64,000 nt of DNA from Formicarius rufipectus. Taxonomy: Eukaryota > Chordata > Aves > Passeriformes > Formicariidae. This document shows positions 1 through 13,545 of the stretch, one piece after another. The notes below the pieces were generated by a model. The model was not told where the DNA came from and did no database searches. It saw only the letters and a list, made by a program, of their open reading frames with translations. The number at the start of each line of letters is the position of its first letter. Within the stretch, counting starts at the first letter, position 1. Location of the stretch: positions 713,578 to 777,577 of the forward strand of contig VXAU01000753.1 in NCBI GenBank assembly GCA_013399695.1, given 5' to 3'. Made by a program: the position numbers and the translations under genes.

Positions 1-310
1 GGGGCGGGACCGGGATACCGGGGCATCCCGCCCCCTGGCATCCCTCACCCGGCATCCCTCTCACCCGGCATCCCGCCCCCTGGCATCCCTGACCCGGCAT
101 CCCTGACCCCAGCATCCCTGGCCCCGGTATCCCGCCCTCTGGCATCCCTGACCCGGCATCCCTGACCCCAGCATCCCTGGCCCCGGTATCCCGCCCTCTG
201 GCATCCCTGACCCGGCATCCCTGAGCCGGCATCCCGCCCCCTGGTATCCCCAGCCCGGCATCCCTGACCCCGTTATCCCTGCCCCCGGCATCCTCTCCCC
301 TTGCCCACGC
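1..310. repeat. GC-rich minisatellite (14-15 bp unit, ~59 bp higher-order unit)
   Basis: Imperfect tandem copies of a unit like ggcatccctgaccc fill this stretch. Variants ending in ccccggtatcccgccctct recur, so four short units form a longer unit of about 59 bp; the block starting at 121 is repeated almost exactly from 180. The array is truncated by the left window edge. Because the unit is often a multiple of three, long open frames appear on the reverse strand with a Gly-Met-Pro pseudo-collagen look; they are by-products of the repeat and not a gene. Confidence 0.9.
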
Positions 311-1100
311 TGCCCTAGAGAGGGTCGGCGGGCCCGTCTTTAGATTCAGCGATGGGCAAAGTTTTGGTCGAGCGACTTGTGGCGAGTGGACGGTGTTTCC
401 GTCCCTGTAAGAAGTAATTTTGTATCTCTGAGCCCGGAAAGTTTTTGTGGAAACTTCTTTGCCGTCACCTTAGGCAAAGGAAATCGTAAAGCGGGAAAAT
501 GAATCTGTTCGCAGGCAGTGAGGGGTGGCTGCTGCAATCAGGCTGCTCCTGGGTTTTATTTCGATTTATTTTGATTTGAAAAGTTGCCAAAAAATTCTCG
601 AATGTACATCACGGGCAGCATAAAAATATTAGTGGTTCTCGGATCTTTCATGGTCAGCCTCCCACTATTCTGCCACTCAGCTAATGCCTCTCAGGGCTCT
701 TGGACTTGGTTGGTGGCTCCTCTGTCCTCTGGCATTTTGTACGAAGTTTCTTGGTTTCTGTCCATAAAAGCTGGCTAGCTGTTCTTCAGTGCGTTCTCCA
801 GGCCTAGTACCTATAGCTGTGCACCTGGTACCCGTAATCCCAGTGAACAGCAGCAGCTTGGAGCCCTTCCCTCGAACTGTGCATGGCCAAAGTGCTGTCC
901 CGGCTCCCTCCTGTCTGCCACTCCCATCGCTCCTTACACAGCGCTCTTCTCCTCCTTCCCAAGCACACTGCAGCGAATAACACAACAAAACCACAGGATT
1001 CCTGCAGACAAAAGATCTTCCTCTCCCAGAAGTGCCTCCCGAGGAGCTGTCTTGTAACTGTCCCTCATACACGAAGCCACTGAAATATTTATTAGGCAAC
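311..1100. other. CpG-enriched, moderately GC-rich shoulder, no gene recognised
   Basis: After the minisatellite, CpG dinucleotides stay frequent to about 700 (tcgagcgac, gacggtgtttccg and gccgtcacc are examples) and the base composition then falls to the AT-leaning background. This looks like the shore of a CpG island whose core lies at or beyond the left edge. In human the gene upstream of EED is PICALM, transcribed away from EED, so the shore could belong to its promoter. No PICALM exon is visible, so this is inference only. A 245-codon reverse open frame (677-1414) shows no recognisable domain. Confidence 0.4.
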
Positions 1101-1241
1101 TTAAAGACCCACAGTATACAAATGATACTCGGCTCTGTCTGCTTGACAGGATGTATAAGTAGGATTATCTGTTTATAATGCGTAAGGAAAAGTGGTGTCA
1201 GAGGAAGGACATCTGGTGAAAGCTGAACCCAAATAATACCA

Positions 1242-1243
<2 letters not shown>

Positions 1244-1272
<29 letters not shown>
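1244..1272. repeat. (TG)n microsatellite, about 14.5 units
   Basis: Uninterrupted alternating TG from 1244 to 1272. It is a likely length-polymorphic dinucleotide repeat in intergenic DNA. Confidence 0.97.
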
Positions 1273-1275
<3 letters not shown>

Positions 1276-4200
1276 GAGCGCTTGCACATGTAGAACTTGC
1301 TGCCTTCATAATGCCAAGCTCTTTGAAGACATTGTTGTATTTATATTTCTTGGCTCCTTCTGAACTGCTTTTGGAATCCCAAGTATCCATGCTGGGGAAA
1401 TAAATCACTGACACATACAGCAGCAGACTCTGACATAAGACAGCTTTAGTATAAAGCTGCCAACCATGAGAATAGAGAGGCTGCTATAGGCTACTGATAC
1501 AGCAACACACACTGCTGTGATCATATTTTTATATTGTTTCTAGATTATACTGTAAATCAGAGATATAAACAAGTTTGATGCTGCTGTTATTTTTTATGCT
1601 AACTTCAGCTAGGAGCTGGATTTCAACACTCAAGTTGCTGTTTGGAGAGATTCCATGGAACTGGCCTAACTAAATTAGGCTCCATCAGTTCTTCTCTGAT
1701 GATGCCCACTGTTTTCTCCAGGAACAGTGAAACTATCCAAACAGAGGAACCTTGTGACTCTAGGAGTTACTGAGACCAGATTTGGACAAAATATTTCATT
1801 CCTAAGGGAACAAAAAGTGACCCCAGTCTTAGAGGTCCAAAACCAAAAATAAGTTTTGCCTTTATTTTCTTGCTCTTCATGCGCACAGAAACCTCACAGT
1901 TTTATTCCACAGTTAAAAATTCTCCTTGTTATGTTTGTTCATAAGCAGAAATGGGAGAGAGAAGTGGTGGGAAAACATATTTTGGTGATCATTGCTTTTT
2001 AATTGCTTGGGAGCCACTTGATACCATTACAGTGAGAATCTTGAAGCACTGTGATAGATAATATCTGAGCACCTCCCAAAGATTTGGAAATTGTAATCAA
2101 AATATTATCTCTTTTCTGTTCCAACCTGAAGAAAACAAGTTTGATTAGTTTATAGCTCATTTGTTTTTGTTTGTGTGCCTGGGTGTGCTTGAGAGTGAAA
2201 GGAGAAAGGAGTACATATCTGAAGAGAAACTAGTGCAGATAGGAGTCCTGTATTTATGAAGCAGCAAACCTAAACAACATTCTTTTCTCTTGTGAAAAGT
2301 TCTTCCATAATCTGGATCCAGTTCTTGTGAAAATGCTGTATCTTGCATTCACAAGCTGCCCAAAATTGTCAGTATTTCACTGGCATCCGGCTATCCTGGA
2401 AGGACAAACAAGCTGACAGGGCAATTTCTTCCCATGTGTATTGTGCAGTGCTGAAAACCCTGCCTCAGCATGACCTCTGGAATTTATTATGTATATAATT
2501 TTCTTGCAACAGTGTCATTTCTTCTCAGTGAGATGCCTGCCACACTATAATGCCTGCAATCTGCCCGGGTGCTTTGGTGTTCCCAGTGCTGCTGGCATCC
2601 ATGTCCTTCCTCCACGCTTTATACTATTGCACACAATTAGGAGACATGTGGGTGGGGGGCACTATTAATAAAAAGTAGCTTCAGATTTAAAGCAGGTGTT
2701 TGGGTTGAGTTTCAGGTCTATTAGAAATCAGCCCTTCTGAGGCAAAAAGCCAGTGAGACACAAACTGAGCACATGCTAATAAACTGTCACAGGCTATTAC
2801 CAAGGATTTGAGGACGTATCTGCAAACAGCAACAAAAAAACCCCACTCAACAACCATAATCTGGGAAGTGAAGGGGGCTGGTGAAGAGATTTGAGATGGG
2901 GAACAAGTTTGAAATAGGGCTGGGATGATGGAATTGCTGAAGAGAATAGGAAGGGTGATGGGGCAAGGAGGTAATGGGAAGGGAAAGAAGAGGCAGAGAA
3001 GCCACCTGCATAAGGTTAGGAAATGCTCTATCAACGTTGTATAAACGATTTGGAAACTTGTTACAATCCAGATGTTTCACATGACCCAATTCAAGGATTA
3101 CCATAGTTTCATTTACTTTTAAAGGCTGTAGTTTTTCCCCCCAACTTTTCAGGAAAGGTGAATTTGATGCCAGCCCTTGGAATTTAGCATCTGTCTGAGA
3201 TAGAGACATAAGATATAGAATAGACTGCAAGAAATAGAAAACACCAGCTTCCCAAATGTAGCTCTCTATGATGTCAGCCCATGTCCACGGCCGGTATATG
3301 GTCCATTTCTCATGCACCTCTGCCAATGTAGAGAACTCCAGAGCAGTTGCCTGGCTAGAACCAGGTCACTCACTGACCATATGCAGCAATATAGGGGTAG
3401 TGATGAACTTTTGAGTAGCCTAATTTTGTCCAGCCTAGTAGAAATCTGCTAATTTAACTCCAGTGTAATGATTTACCCAACGTTGTTACTCTATGACTAC
3501 AGTAAGAATTCTAAATAATTTGCATCACCATAGCAACTTCATCAAATAATTTTATGGAAAATAATGAATCTAAGAAGATAAAGAAACTGGGAAACAGAAA
3601 AGCTGAGGTTAAAGCAACACTTGTTAATGGCACAGTGAAATGAAGTAGCCCAGGTGTGTGCCAGCAGAAATACTGAAAATGACCAGATTCCATGGATCGG
3701 GGTGGAAGAAGGAGGCAAAAGGATCATTGAGGGCTGCTGGGATATTGCAAAATAATCACATAACACAATGAAGTTAGGATACTTTTTAAATTGATACCTC
3801 TATTCACTATTCCAGATGTGTTTGTTCCCAGGTTTTCCTTTTGCTTCTTTTGTATCCAGTTTGTATGAAATGATGTTTCTGATCCTTCAAACCCTTCATT
3901 TCCTAATGATCATTATTCCATGTTCATTCCTGTTTCAAATGCATCTCCCTCTTCCATCTACATATCCACCTTAAGCCTATCCAAGAATTTCCTGCTGAAA
4001 AAGGAACATTCAGGTATGCTCTGTGTTCCTCTTATATCACTCACTTCTCTTCAAGCTTGTTTCTCACTGTTCTTAGATCTAGTCCAAATTTCCTTCTTGC
4101 AGACAAAAACAACTTCCTCAAGTCCATGGTGAAACAGAGGACTCTTCCCTAATTCTCTTCCCTCCTTTTGGAAACAGTGACAGCTTTCATGTTTCTTTTG

Positions 4201-7200
4201 TTTCTTCCACATTTCCTCTTTTGTGCTTCTCTGTGTAAGGCCAGTATCCACCATCCTTCCTCATACACAGTATTCTATACACAGCTTGTATGCAGCTCTA
4301 TATGCAGAGCTGGTGCAGCTTGTGTCACCCTCTCGTGCAGCTCCAGTCATCTAGCTGTTAATGTCCCTTGTTCTGTTCCCTGAGAGGAAGCTGACTTTGT
4401 CAAGGAAGAAAGCAGCTGCCCAAGAGCTAATGTAATTTTGACATGAGAAAAGCATGTAGGAAGGGAGAAAAGCGACTCAGTACCATTTCACAGGAGGGGA
4501 GTAATCAGAACTAATTTTACAGCTTTCACTTAGGAACAGGATATTTGGATAGGAAGTCCCATGCCCTATGAGAGTAACTAAGTAGAAGTGGAAAACATAT
4601 GATGCCTCTGAATTCTGTCATGTGTTGTAACATCTTTCTCCTTGTCCTGGCATGAGACTTGCACATTGCAAAATTGATCACGTCATTGACACTCTAAGCA
4701 GGATTATTACCTGACAGACAAATGAATGTAACAAATGTCTTCCAGTGTGAGAGAGGAAGGAAACAAACTCTCTTACATTTTGTTCACACTTCCCCGTGGA
4801 ACCATCACACACTGACACCTCTGAAGAGAGAGAGGCCTGCTGTCCTCTATATCTGCCATGCATTGCCCATCAGCAAGAATTCCTAATGCACTCCTGCTGC
4901 TCTTTCATGCCGTGTTTTTTTACACATCCCCTCTTGGCAGCGGGCACTCTCACAGCAACTTGCTCAGATACTGCACAAGGAAAAACAAACCTTACAAAGT
5001 GCACTTATAATTATACACTTCCTCAAAATTTCTGGAGACTGTTTATCATGCAGGACAAAAAAGTGGCCCTGTCCCAGCTAGTGACATTTGTCCTCATCCC
5101 TTCCCACTAGTTTGATGTTGAAAACCTACAGCCTTGCTGCCAAATACTTCTCCCCATCATTGCAGGCTGGCAGTGTTTGTGAGACTTGGCAGGAAACAGC
5201 ATTTGATAAGAATCCTTCTATGGGCACTTCTGAGTGGGCACTGTCATTCATTTCACTTCCCTGCCAGTTCACAAGCACCATGCCAGTAGGGTGAGTGCAG
5301 GAGGAATTGCTTTCCTTTTGCGCTTCTGTAACTTGGAAGCTGCTCCTATAATTTTCTTCAGACACTTCTGAATCAAAAGCAAGCAGAACACACTTCAATC
5401 CCAAAGGAATATTTTTAAGGTAAGTTACAAGTAAACAAGCATTGAGGGTGACAGTGGAACAGCCACTTCAGCCTGCTGCCAAGCTATAATTGGTAGTTAT
5501 GCTCACACTCTTGCACACGCATACGTGCAGCAGAGCTTAATCAATTCCCTCATTAATGTTGAAGCTCATGTGCTCATGTTCTCTGTCTGGGAAAGCTTTA
5601 CATCCACATGAATTTTGATGTGGAGCTGAAACAAAAATGTTGATGCTGGCAATGCCAGCTATAGAGAGTAAATAGCTGGGTCTTGCCAATGCTGACTTGA
5701 ATGGGGCTTCTCACCCAGAAGAAAACCTATGTGTGAAAAGTATTCTCACGACTGGGTCTGTGCACCAAAGTAAATCCTGGTTCCCTTCCTCAAACAAATA
5801 AATCCATTTATGCCAACAAGTTGGTTTCAAACCTTGTATAGGTAGGTCCCACTCCCTGGTCTTTATGTGAGATCTGAATCTTGCCCACTGAAGTGAGTCA
5901 GGCTATCGGTGTTTGACTCTGCGCTCAGGGGTCAGTGACTGCATTTACACGTGGGCAGGCTTCATGCTGATTAAATCAAACTGCTGCACTGAAAAGAACA
6001 TTAACTAAATGCCTCCAAATGTTCTGATCGTGTATAAGCTATTCAGAATCTTGAAATCCATAGAAGATTTGTCCTAATTCATTCCAGCAAACACAAGTTC
6101 ATAAATGAAAATGCTTTCCATTCAGTGAAATCAAGCAAATGCATAGAAAAAGAAATTAACTGGAATTTTAAATTGCTTTGGTTTTCAGGATCTGAGAAGC
6201 AAAGAATTGCAAGTAGTACTGGAATAAATGTTCTCACCTCCTCTGTCATCCTGTTTCCTAGTTTTATTTCTTAGAACTCAAAAAGCAACACTTTCTGAAC
6301 AGCAGTGATGCAGGTTTCTCTTGATAACGTACTTCAGTCGCAACCCCTTGTCTCGAAGGGATTGGATTATATATTCTGCCTCTTTCTCCACTGAGGCCAG
6401 TGACAGATGCAGGCCAGATGTGAATGGCAGGGACGCAGTGCTCCCCTCACAACTCTGTGTCAGCACCCACCTTTTGCCAGCTCAATGGCCTTGGGGAGGT
6501 CCCACAGTGGGGGGACAATTGTGGGAGAACACACACTCACAGCTCTGCCTCAGGTCGTGTCTTCCCTGTGACTCCCCACCGCTTGGAGATGGGGTTGAGC
6601 TGCCAGCTAGAGGATGAGGTGATATGCTGGGAACAAGACAATTGCCAGGACTACACCAGTGGAGTGGGAGGGGGGCTACAAGAAGGCTAAAATTCCCTTG
6701 GTAGTCTTCTGATCAATCCATATGGGTTTAAAGGTACAAGTGAAACTGGCAACAAACTTCTGTGACTTCAGATCACAAGTCACCCACTGTGTTGGAAGTT
6801 GTTTGATGTGGTTATTTCCACTGGCAACTGGCTGCAGGCAACAAATTTACTGTCCATGGATCACAAAATCACCAGAAGTTTTACTGGTCACCTTTTTCTG
6901 AATGCAGGAGCAAAGAGTGTTAGAGGATCTGTGTTTTCTAATGCATCCACCTATCCCATTCTTCTCTTTGGACTCATTTCTGTGTGCTTTCACTAATCAG
7001 TTAAGCCCTCCCTTGCTTTTTTGTACAGTGTCCCTTTTCATTGGAAAGCCAGACGTGCTGGCAATACTTGCTACCAGAGGAATAAAGAAGGAATAATGAT
7101 CCAAAAGAAAGTATTATAGTCTCTCAAATTGCGCTGGGATATTCTAAGTCAAACACTGCATGTGTTCATATTCACTTCTAACATCCTCCAAGAGAGACGG

Positions 7201-10200
7201 TTCATTGCTAAAGGCTTTATGTGTTGCAACAGCAGCTGAAACATAGGAAGAACTACATTGTACCTGGGTTTTTTAGCCCTCACAACCAAAAAAACAGTAA
7301 ACAACATGGGCAAAAATGGATATCAAATGCATTGAACTTATTCAGATTAGATAACACAGTTGGAGGAAAGAGGATAAGTAGTTTGTGCAACATCTTGTTG
7401 ACCTGAAAGATCAGATGCCTAAAAGAATATTTTACTAAGGATAGTTGTAAAAAAACCTGACTTGTGTAGGCAGGTAAAACTACAGGTCACTTTGCAGGTC
7501 CATATTTCATCACAGACAGTATGCTTTTAGATGCCAAATTTTGTTCTATTGAATCTATGGCAAAATGCCCACTGACTTCAAACAGAATAGGTTTTGTCCC
7601 AGTAACTTATGAGTATGGCCAGCAGTATCAATGCAGAATAGAAATAAATTGTGGAGATGAGGAGTAGGGAGTTGGTACTGCAAATTTACTGCCTGCCTGA
7701 TCTTAATGCTTTTATTTTCAAATTAACAAAACCCTTTTACTCTTGGGACATTATACCAATCATTAGGTTTTTTAGGTCCACAATATTTTAAAGTCTGCTG
7801 GCTGGAGTGCTTAATTCTAATGAACTTTATTAGTATATATAGGTAAATATTAGTAAGTATTTTTAAATAGTTAGCCTAAACGTTCAGAAGCATTAGAAAC
7901 ATTCTTTTCAAAACAGAACTTTTTGGTATTACAACAAGCTTTGGTCAGTAAAGGTCTTCAAATCTTGGTATTGCTATTCTCTTTTTTACCTTCTTCTCTG
8001 TACCATGACATTCCCTTTAGTGAAGTTTATCAAATTATATATTCTTAAGCCTTATCCTGAAAGTGAATTTGATAAATCTTGGTAATTGTTTGACATCTCT
8101 TAGTGATATGGCATCTGTCTGAATGTGGGTTTGGGCATGGATGTGAAAATGAATAGCAGAAAATAAACTACTGAACTTTTTTTGCAATTAAGTAATTTTG
8201 CATTAAAACAAGCAAAATTGCCAGCAGTGTATCTGTAGTATTTTAGAATCAGACAAAAATAGGACTGCTGTATTCTTCAATTAACATAGCTGAAAGTTAG
8301 CCAAATCGACTTCAGACACAGCAGGAGACGTACAGTTTGTCCTGATTTAGTGGGGAATGAAAAAATGTAATACTTGGCACATGAACTAACTGGGCTAACT
8401 CAAAATGTTACCAAAACATATTCAACTAGCTCAAATATGGTAGTTTACTAGAGATTAGCCCGCATATTTTAACAGAAGAGCACAGTTTTAAAGTTGTGGG
8501 TTACTGAAAGAAACAAAATCTAGAGAAAGTGATTATCAGTGACATGAACATTTTGAGGAAAACTACTTACATTTTGAAATTAGTAAGGTCCTTTGGCCAA
8601 ACCCTTTCATTCTTATTGATACAGAGTAACATCATGCCCTACAAACAGTTTTGTTGATTTGGGAATCCAGTCTTTTATGGCAAATGACATTTCAAGGTGT
8701 TTCAACTGGAGTGAACATTTTCAATTGTTAATTCAATTTTCAAGATGTTAAAAACCACGACTACTTAATTTCTATGTGCCCAATTGCATAGGATGTGTGT
8801 TGATGAGGTTAGAGATATAATACTAACTTGGGGTAAACTGTTCATTAAACAGAAACAGACATCAACTGAGTAAACATGGAATTAGTGCTTACAAAATCTA
8901 CTCTAGATGTAATTCCTGCCTGTGTGTGATGGAATTGCAGTGCCTTACTAAACAGATACTTTCTTGTAGGTATTTAAGGGCAGAATTCTGTCATTCTCAA
9001 ATACATATCCTTAAGAAAAGATACCTTTAGGAGTCATGAAAAACTTAGGAGAAGTCCAATAAGGAAACCACTGATGAAACAAAGAACTAATTCCAGTGCT
9101 GTTGCAAAAACATCTGGCCAGTACTGTCTCTTAAAAAAACAGAGTGGAGGAATGTAAACATATGTTTGGCCAGTAAAGAAGTTGTTACATAAATGCTAAT
9201 TATGGAGAGGATTTCCCATGTGTACAGGGCTTTTGACAGAACTTTGATCCCATGCAGGACACAAGTATCAGGAGTCACATGCTCTGTCTTAGAACTATGC
9301 TGACACCCCTCTGAGCCCTAAGAATCTGCAAGGGCATTTGCTGTAGCACAGGAACAGAAGAGGCTTTGATGATTGAAAATGAAGTTTGCACAGCATCATG
9401 CTGAAGCAACTCACTGTTTAATTGAACATTTCCATTGGTCACAACATCTGAATATCTAGCTGTGATACCTGGATGGCCTATGCATGACAAAATACAGGAA
9501 AAAAAAAATCTAATGAGCCTCCCAAACTCTGTTTCACATAATCTAGCTGAAGCCAGCTGTAAGATCCATGTATCTCACCTGCTCAGCCAGATATTTTCTT
9601 CTTCCCGGTGCCTGCCTTTGGTTGCACTACACCTCAAACATATTTCAAAAAGTCTTTATTTTTCCTTAGCAATGCCAGTACAGTTCAAGCTACGCCTACA
9701 GAGCACCACAGCAGCCTACTGAGCATGTAGGAGTAGTAATGAGGGATTGCTGAGTGAAAATACCTACAGAGTGTACTGCAACCCAACTAGTTTGTTCATT
9801 GTGTGGGCTAAATACACTCTAAGGTCTTCTGTATCCTTCCTGACATTTCTTACCTCTTAACCTTGCTTCCAATGCCCTTCTTTTCCTTCCCTCTTCCCTT
9901 CCTTCCAAAATTGTTTGTCCCTCAGTCTTCTTGTGGTCCTAATCTTGACCTACACTCCACTGCTCTCCTTTTGGGACACACTTTTTTAAGTAGGATCCAT
10001 TGAAAGCTGTTTTTCCCGTAGTGAACATCAAACAAAATAGCTAATTAAGTCCATACATTTGGCATAGAAAGGACAATGGAGTCATTACATTTTTGCTGCT
10101 AGGGATGTGAGATTCTTTTCTTTGCTTTCAATGTTTTAAGCTGTTGGGATCCAACTTTCATGTCTTTTTCCTCCACCGTCAGGAAAGATTCAGGTTAAAC

Positions 10201-10574
10201 TGACCTTTCCAAAGGGATGGTGAGATTCTCACATGGGTGACATGACTCCAGGCTCCCACAAAGATCACAAGAACGGGGAAACCTTAAACTTTCTTTGCTG
10301 TGAATAGTGCCATTTAGCAAAGGGAATGATTCACCAAATCCAGAGTGAAGCTTGTCCTCAGACCCTCGGGGTGAAAGCAGCAGAGGACTAGTTTAATAAT
10401 GAGCTTGTTGGCATTGCTTAAGCAGACAATGTGACACTCCTTCTGCCACTGCAGCTACCCCTACCTCATGTGCTGCCCTTGTTCATGCAGTATTTGTGCT
10501 GCTCAGTGATGAATCTGACTAGGGAACTTACCTGACCAAAAAATACCACTCGTGTTTTATCAGCCCCCCCCCTC
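1273..10574. other. Intergenic sequence, no gene recognised
   Basis: About 9.3 kb of mostly AT-leaning unique-looking DNA. Open frames on both strands are short (mostly under 110 codons, the longest 159 codons at 2847-3326 reverse), show no known domain and overlap one another, as expected by chance. 2860-3000 is a G/A-rich stretch that accounts for that reverse frame. 6420-6690 is a small GC-richer patch. Phrases such as 'cccactgacttcaaa' near 7565 resemble wording common in old amniote repeats, but I cannot assign a family. Confidence 0.6.
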
Positions 10575-10591
10575 TTTTTTTTTTTTTTTTT
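10564..10591. repeat. C9 / T17 homopolymer pair
   Basis: Nine Cs (10564-10572) are followed, after a short tc, by 17 Ts (10575-10591). Simple sequence in intergenic DNA. Read on the reverse strand it is an A17 run and could be the tail of an old retroposed copy, but no body is recognisable beside it. Confidence 0.9.
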
Positions 10592-11802
10592 CCCCAGAAT
10601 GACTGTTTCAGTTGGATCAAAGTTCCCTGTTCAATTTGTGATGTGGCTCCAAAGTCTGTCAGCAAAGGCAATGAGAGGTGAGAATGTACAGGCAGGAGTG
10701 GGAGTTCAGGGATATGAAAACCATAGGTCTTTGGCAGTCCAGTGACAGAATATTGAACCATGCTTTGGGACCGAAACTTTCTGTTTGCCTTGCCTGTTAA
10801 ACTTGTACTGCATGTGGTGCTCTATAAATAATGTCTTTTGAAATTATAGCAAGTCTATTTTAAAAGAGAAGCACAGTTACTGAATTTCCACTGTGATTTA
10901 TCTTCAAGCCCTCCTCCCTTCCCAGTCCCCTGTGGTTGAACATGTCATTTATGTATTTCACAAATGTGAAACAGAATACTCCACTGCTTTCTTCTCCATT
11001 CTTAAATAAAATTTTGAGAATTCAGCCTTTCAAAATGACTAAGCAAGGCGATAGGATTTTTGCTTAGGAAGAAAGGGAGAGATCTACATTTAAGGCTTTA
11101 GGGTGTTTCACATAGTGAGAAAGAGCTGAACATTTGAAAACCAGAATTCTTATGCAACCTTTTAATTGAAGGCATGTTTTCTATATCAGAATTTCAGCCC
11201 ATATCCAAGGGGCTCTATAGGAGCTGTGTACTGGCATCAGAGAAAGTTTGTAGTGTAAATGTACACCTTGACTTAGTTAAGATATTAATGCTGAAAACAG
11301 CATTTTCTTCCAAGCAATAAAATATGAGCTACAGTTCTAAAATTGACAAAATTTGAAGCATATTTATTTGTGGTAAAAATTTGCATCTGAAGGAGGAAAT
11401 AATGGTTTGTTGATAATACTGATTCTGAAATAAAATCAATGGTGCCAAAAGTCCAGCATTTTCAAGATGATTCTGTGAGTGCCATTGATAGCCACAGAGC
11501 AGGTGATAAATTACATAAATTATGCATCCTTGATCTGGGGCTTCTAGCCACACTGCCTTTTCTTCTAATGATGTAATAACAAGCTCTGAAAAGAAGTCAA
11601 AGCCTCCATTGTATTTAATATTCACTTACAAGTTTTTGCCACAGGTGAGCATGATCTCCTGACGTCTTTGACACCCAAGAAAGAAGGATGACTGAGAGAC
11701 CTAAAAATCTCAAAGTCCTGTTTTAGACATAACAGAGTGAAGGAGAGAAAATTATGACAACGTAGCATTTACATGGTCAAAGTACTACAGTTGTAATAAC
11801 AG

Positions 11803-11882
11803 CCCAAATAACCTTGTAAAACTAAGGAGTAAACACTATTATCTCCATACAGAAGCTTGCCAAAGGTGATATGCCCTGGAAT
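11803..11882 (+). repeat. MIR/L2-like relic
   Basis: The order of blocks (accttgtaaaactaagga, cactattatctcc, cagaagcttgccaaagg) follows the conserved centre and 3' part of MIR/L2 elements, in which 'accctgtgaggtag', 'tactattatcatcccca' and 'ttgcccaaggtcac' occur in this order. It is highly diverged. The assignment rests on memory of the consensus, not on a search. Confidence 0.45.
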
Positions 11883-13439
11883 TTATTTTAAGTAAGGTTG
11901 AACCCTTTAGTTACACTCTGTAAACTAATATGAAGTTGCAAAGTAAACCTGTAGCAGAATTAAGAATAGATACTGTGTGTCTTGCTGGGATCCAATGGGA
12001 CACCATCTCAAAATTTCCTATTCAAGAGGTGGCTGGAAGCTATATTAAAATCTGGAACTTATTGTATTGTTGCTGCAGAGCGGACCAGTTGTCTGGAAAT
12101 TATCTCCTGCAAATTGTCCTTCGCTCGGCACATCCCCCAAAAGAAGTAATCTTCATTTCCACTTCTTATGATAAACCACAAGTTAAAACAAGCAGTTTTT
12201 TCTTGAATGCCAATCAGCTCTTATTATACAATTTGTTATCAGATCAAAGCAAACATGACCTTAGCCCTTGGACTGTGCATCACAGCTCCATACTTTTCAC
12301 ATGGAAAGGAAGGGCGAGGAGAACACATACCTTGCTTTGCTCTCCAGATGTGACTGCAGGTATTTGAAACTGTAATTATGGAACTGGCTAAGCTCCTTGG
12401 CTTTCAGACTGCTGGGGTGTCTCACCTCCTCAGTCTATTTCTGGGTGCTATAAATACAGCTGCTCCTGTCACAGGAAAACAACTGAGCCACAGACATGCT
12501 GGCTAATGACTCAAAAATGTGAGGACAGATAGAAGCCATACCCATTTCTGAAGTCACTTGCTCAGCAAATCAGGACGGTTTGATGCAGCATTTATACCTT
12601 AGCAACAGTGCTTGCTGCACCTGAGGGATCATGTTATGACAGGTGTCCTTCCTCAACCTATCCCTTTCTGTGCCCTGTGAGAAAGACAGACCAGAGCTCA
12701 AACTTGCCACCTGTAGAAAAGCCTTTGCCAAGAACAGACGACACTTTGCCAAACTGAGAGCTCTCTTGTTGACTAATAATTCTTTGCATTTTACATTAAA
12801 ATCCAGCTTCTGGAATTAAGAGGTTATGCAAGAAATTCAACTTCTGTTTATTTCTTTGGCAGATTTCTAGTGTTCAGGTTCTCAAAGAAAGGCCTTCCGA
12901 ATTCAGGGCTCAGAAGTTAGAAGGAAGGGAAAGCCCTCTCCACAATTGCTACCTACAGGAAATGGTGCGATTTTTAAGCAAATCTGATGATAATGAAATC
13001 TGAGTCATGATGTTTTTAAGATCTGGGCAGCTGATAGTACCTGTTTTAATGTCCTTTGCATAGTCCCACAGGCTCTTTCACAGAGTGCACAGTTTGTGCT
13101 GTGCAACAGCATCACAACAGGTTTCCTGATACCGGCTTACATGTCAAAAGTCATGTCAAGAAGTCACTGCTTGCACCTCCACAACTAGTTATTTTCCTTT
13201 TGAGCAAAGGAAGAGCTTTAGGCCAATGTGAATGGCATGTTCCACAGGTGGTGGCTTTTCCTTGCTTTCCTCAATACAGTGCTTTCATCAGCATTAAAAG
13301 TGAGCTCAGGACACAGTGCTGCTCTTCCTAAAATGGTTCTTTCTGTGAGGCTTCAGCTCAGCATCACTGGGACTCTGAAGATGATCCCCTTTTCACATGC
13401 TGCTCACACTTTTCATTATAGCACTTTGAGCAATTACGG

Positions 13440-13545
13440 AATATGTTACAGACTAATTTATCCCTCACAACACCCCTCAGAGCTGTGCAAATGTGTTTTA
13501 TTACCCTTCCTTTACTGATGTAGAAAGCAAGACATGGAGATAAAA
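13440..13545 (+). repeat. MIR/L2-like relic
   Basis: The stretch reads 'cctcacaacacccctcagag', then 'ttttattacccttcctttac', 'tgatgtagaaagcaagacat' and 'ggaga'. This matches the order of the MIR core (tcacaacaaccctgtgag, attattatccccattttaca, gatgaggaaactgaggca). It is an old, diverged insertion typical of amniote genomes. Confidence 0.55.

Noticed and set aside
61..291. Reverse-strand open frame with a Gly-Met-Pro, collagen-like pattern
   Set aside because: It is the translation of the GC-rich minisatellite, whose unit is close to a multiple of three. No gene structure.
677..1414. 245-codon reverse open frame, the longest gap-free frame in the window
   Set aside because: It runs through the (TG)n microsatellite (giving a Thr-His repeat) and shows no recognisable domain or start context. 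Length is explained by simple repeat plus CpG-rich sequence.
11930..12367. 145-codon + open frame in the intergenic region
   Set aside because: No recognisable domain, no neighbouring exon-like pieces, composition like random AT-leaning DNA.
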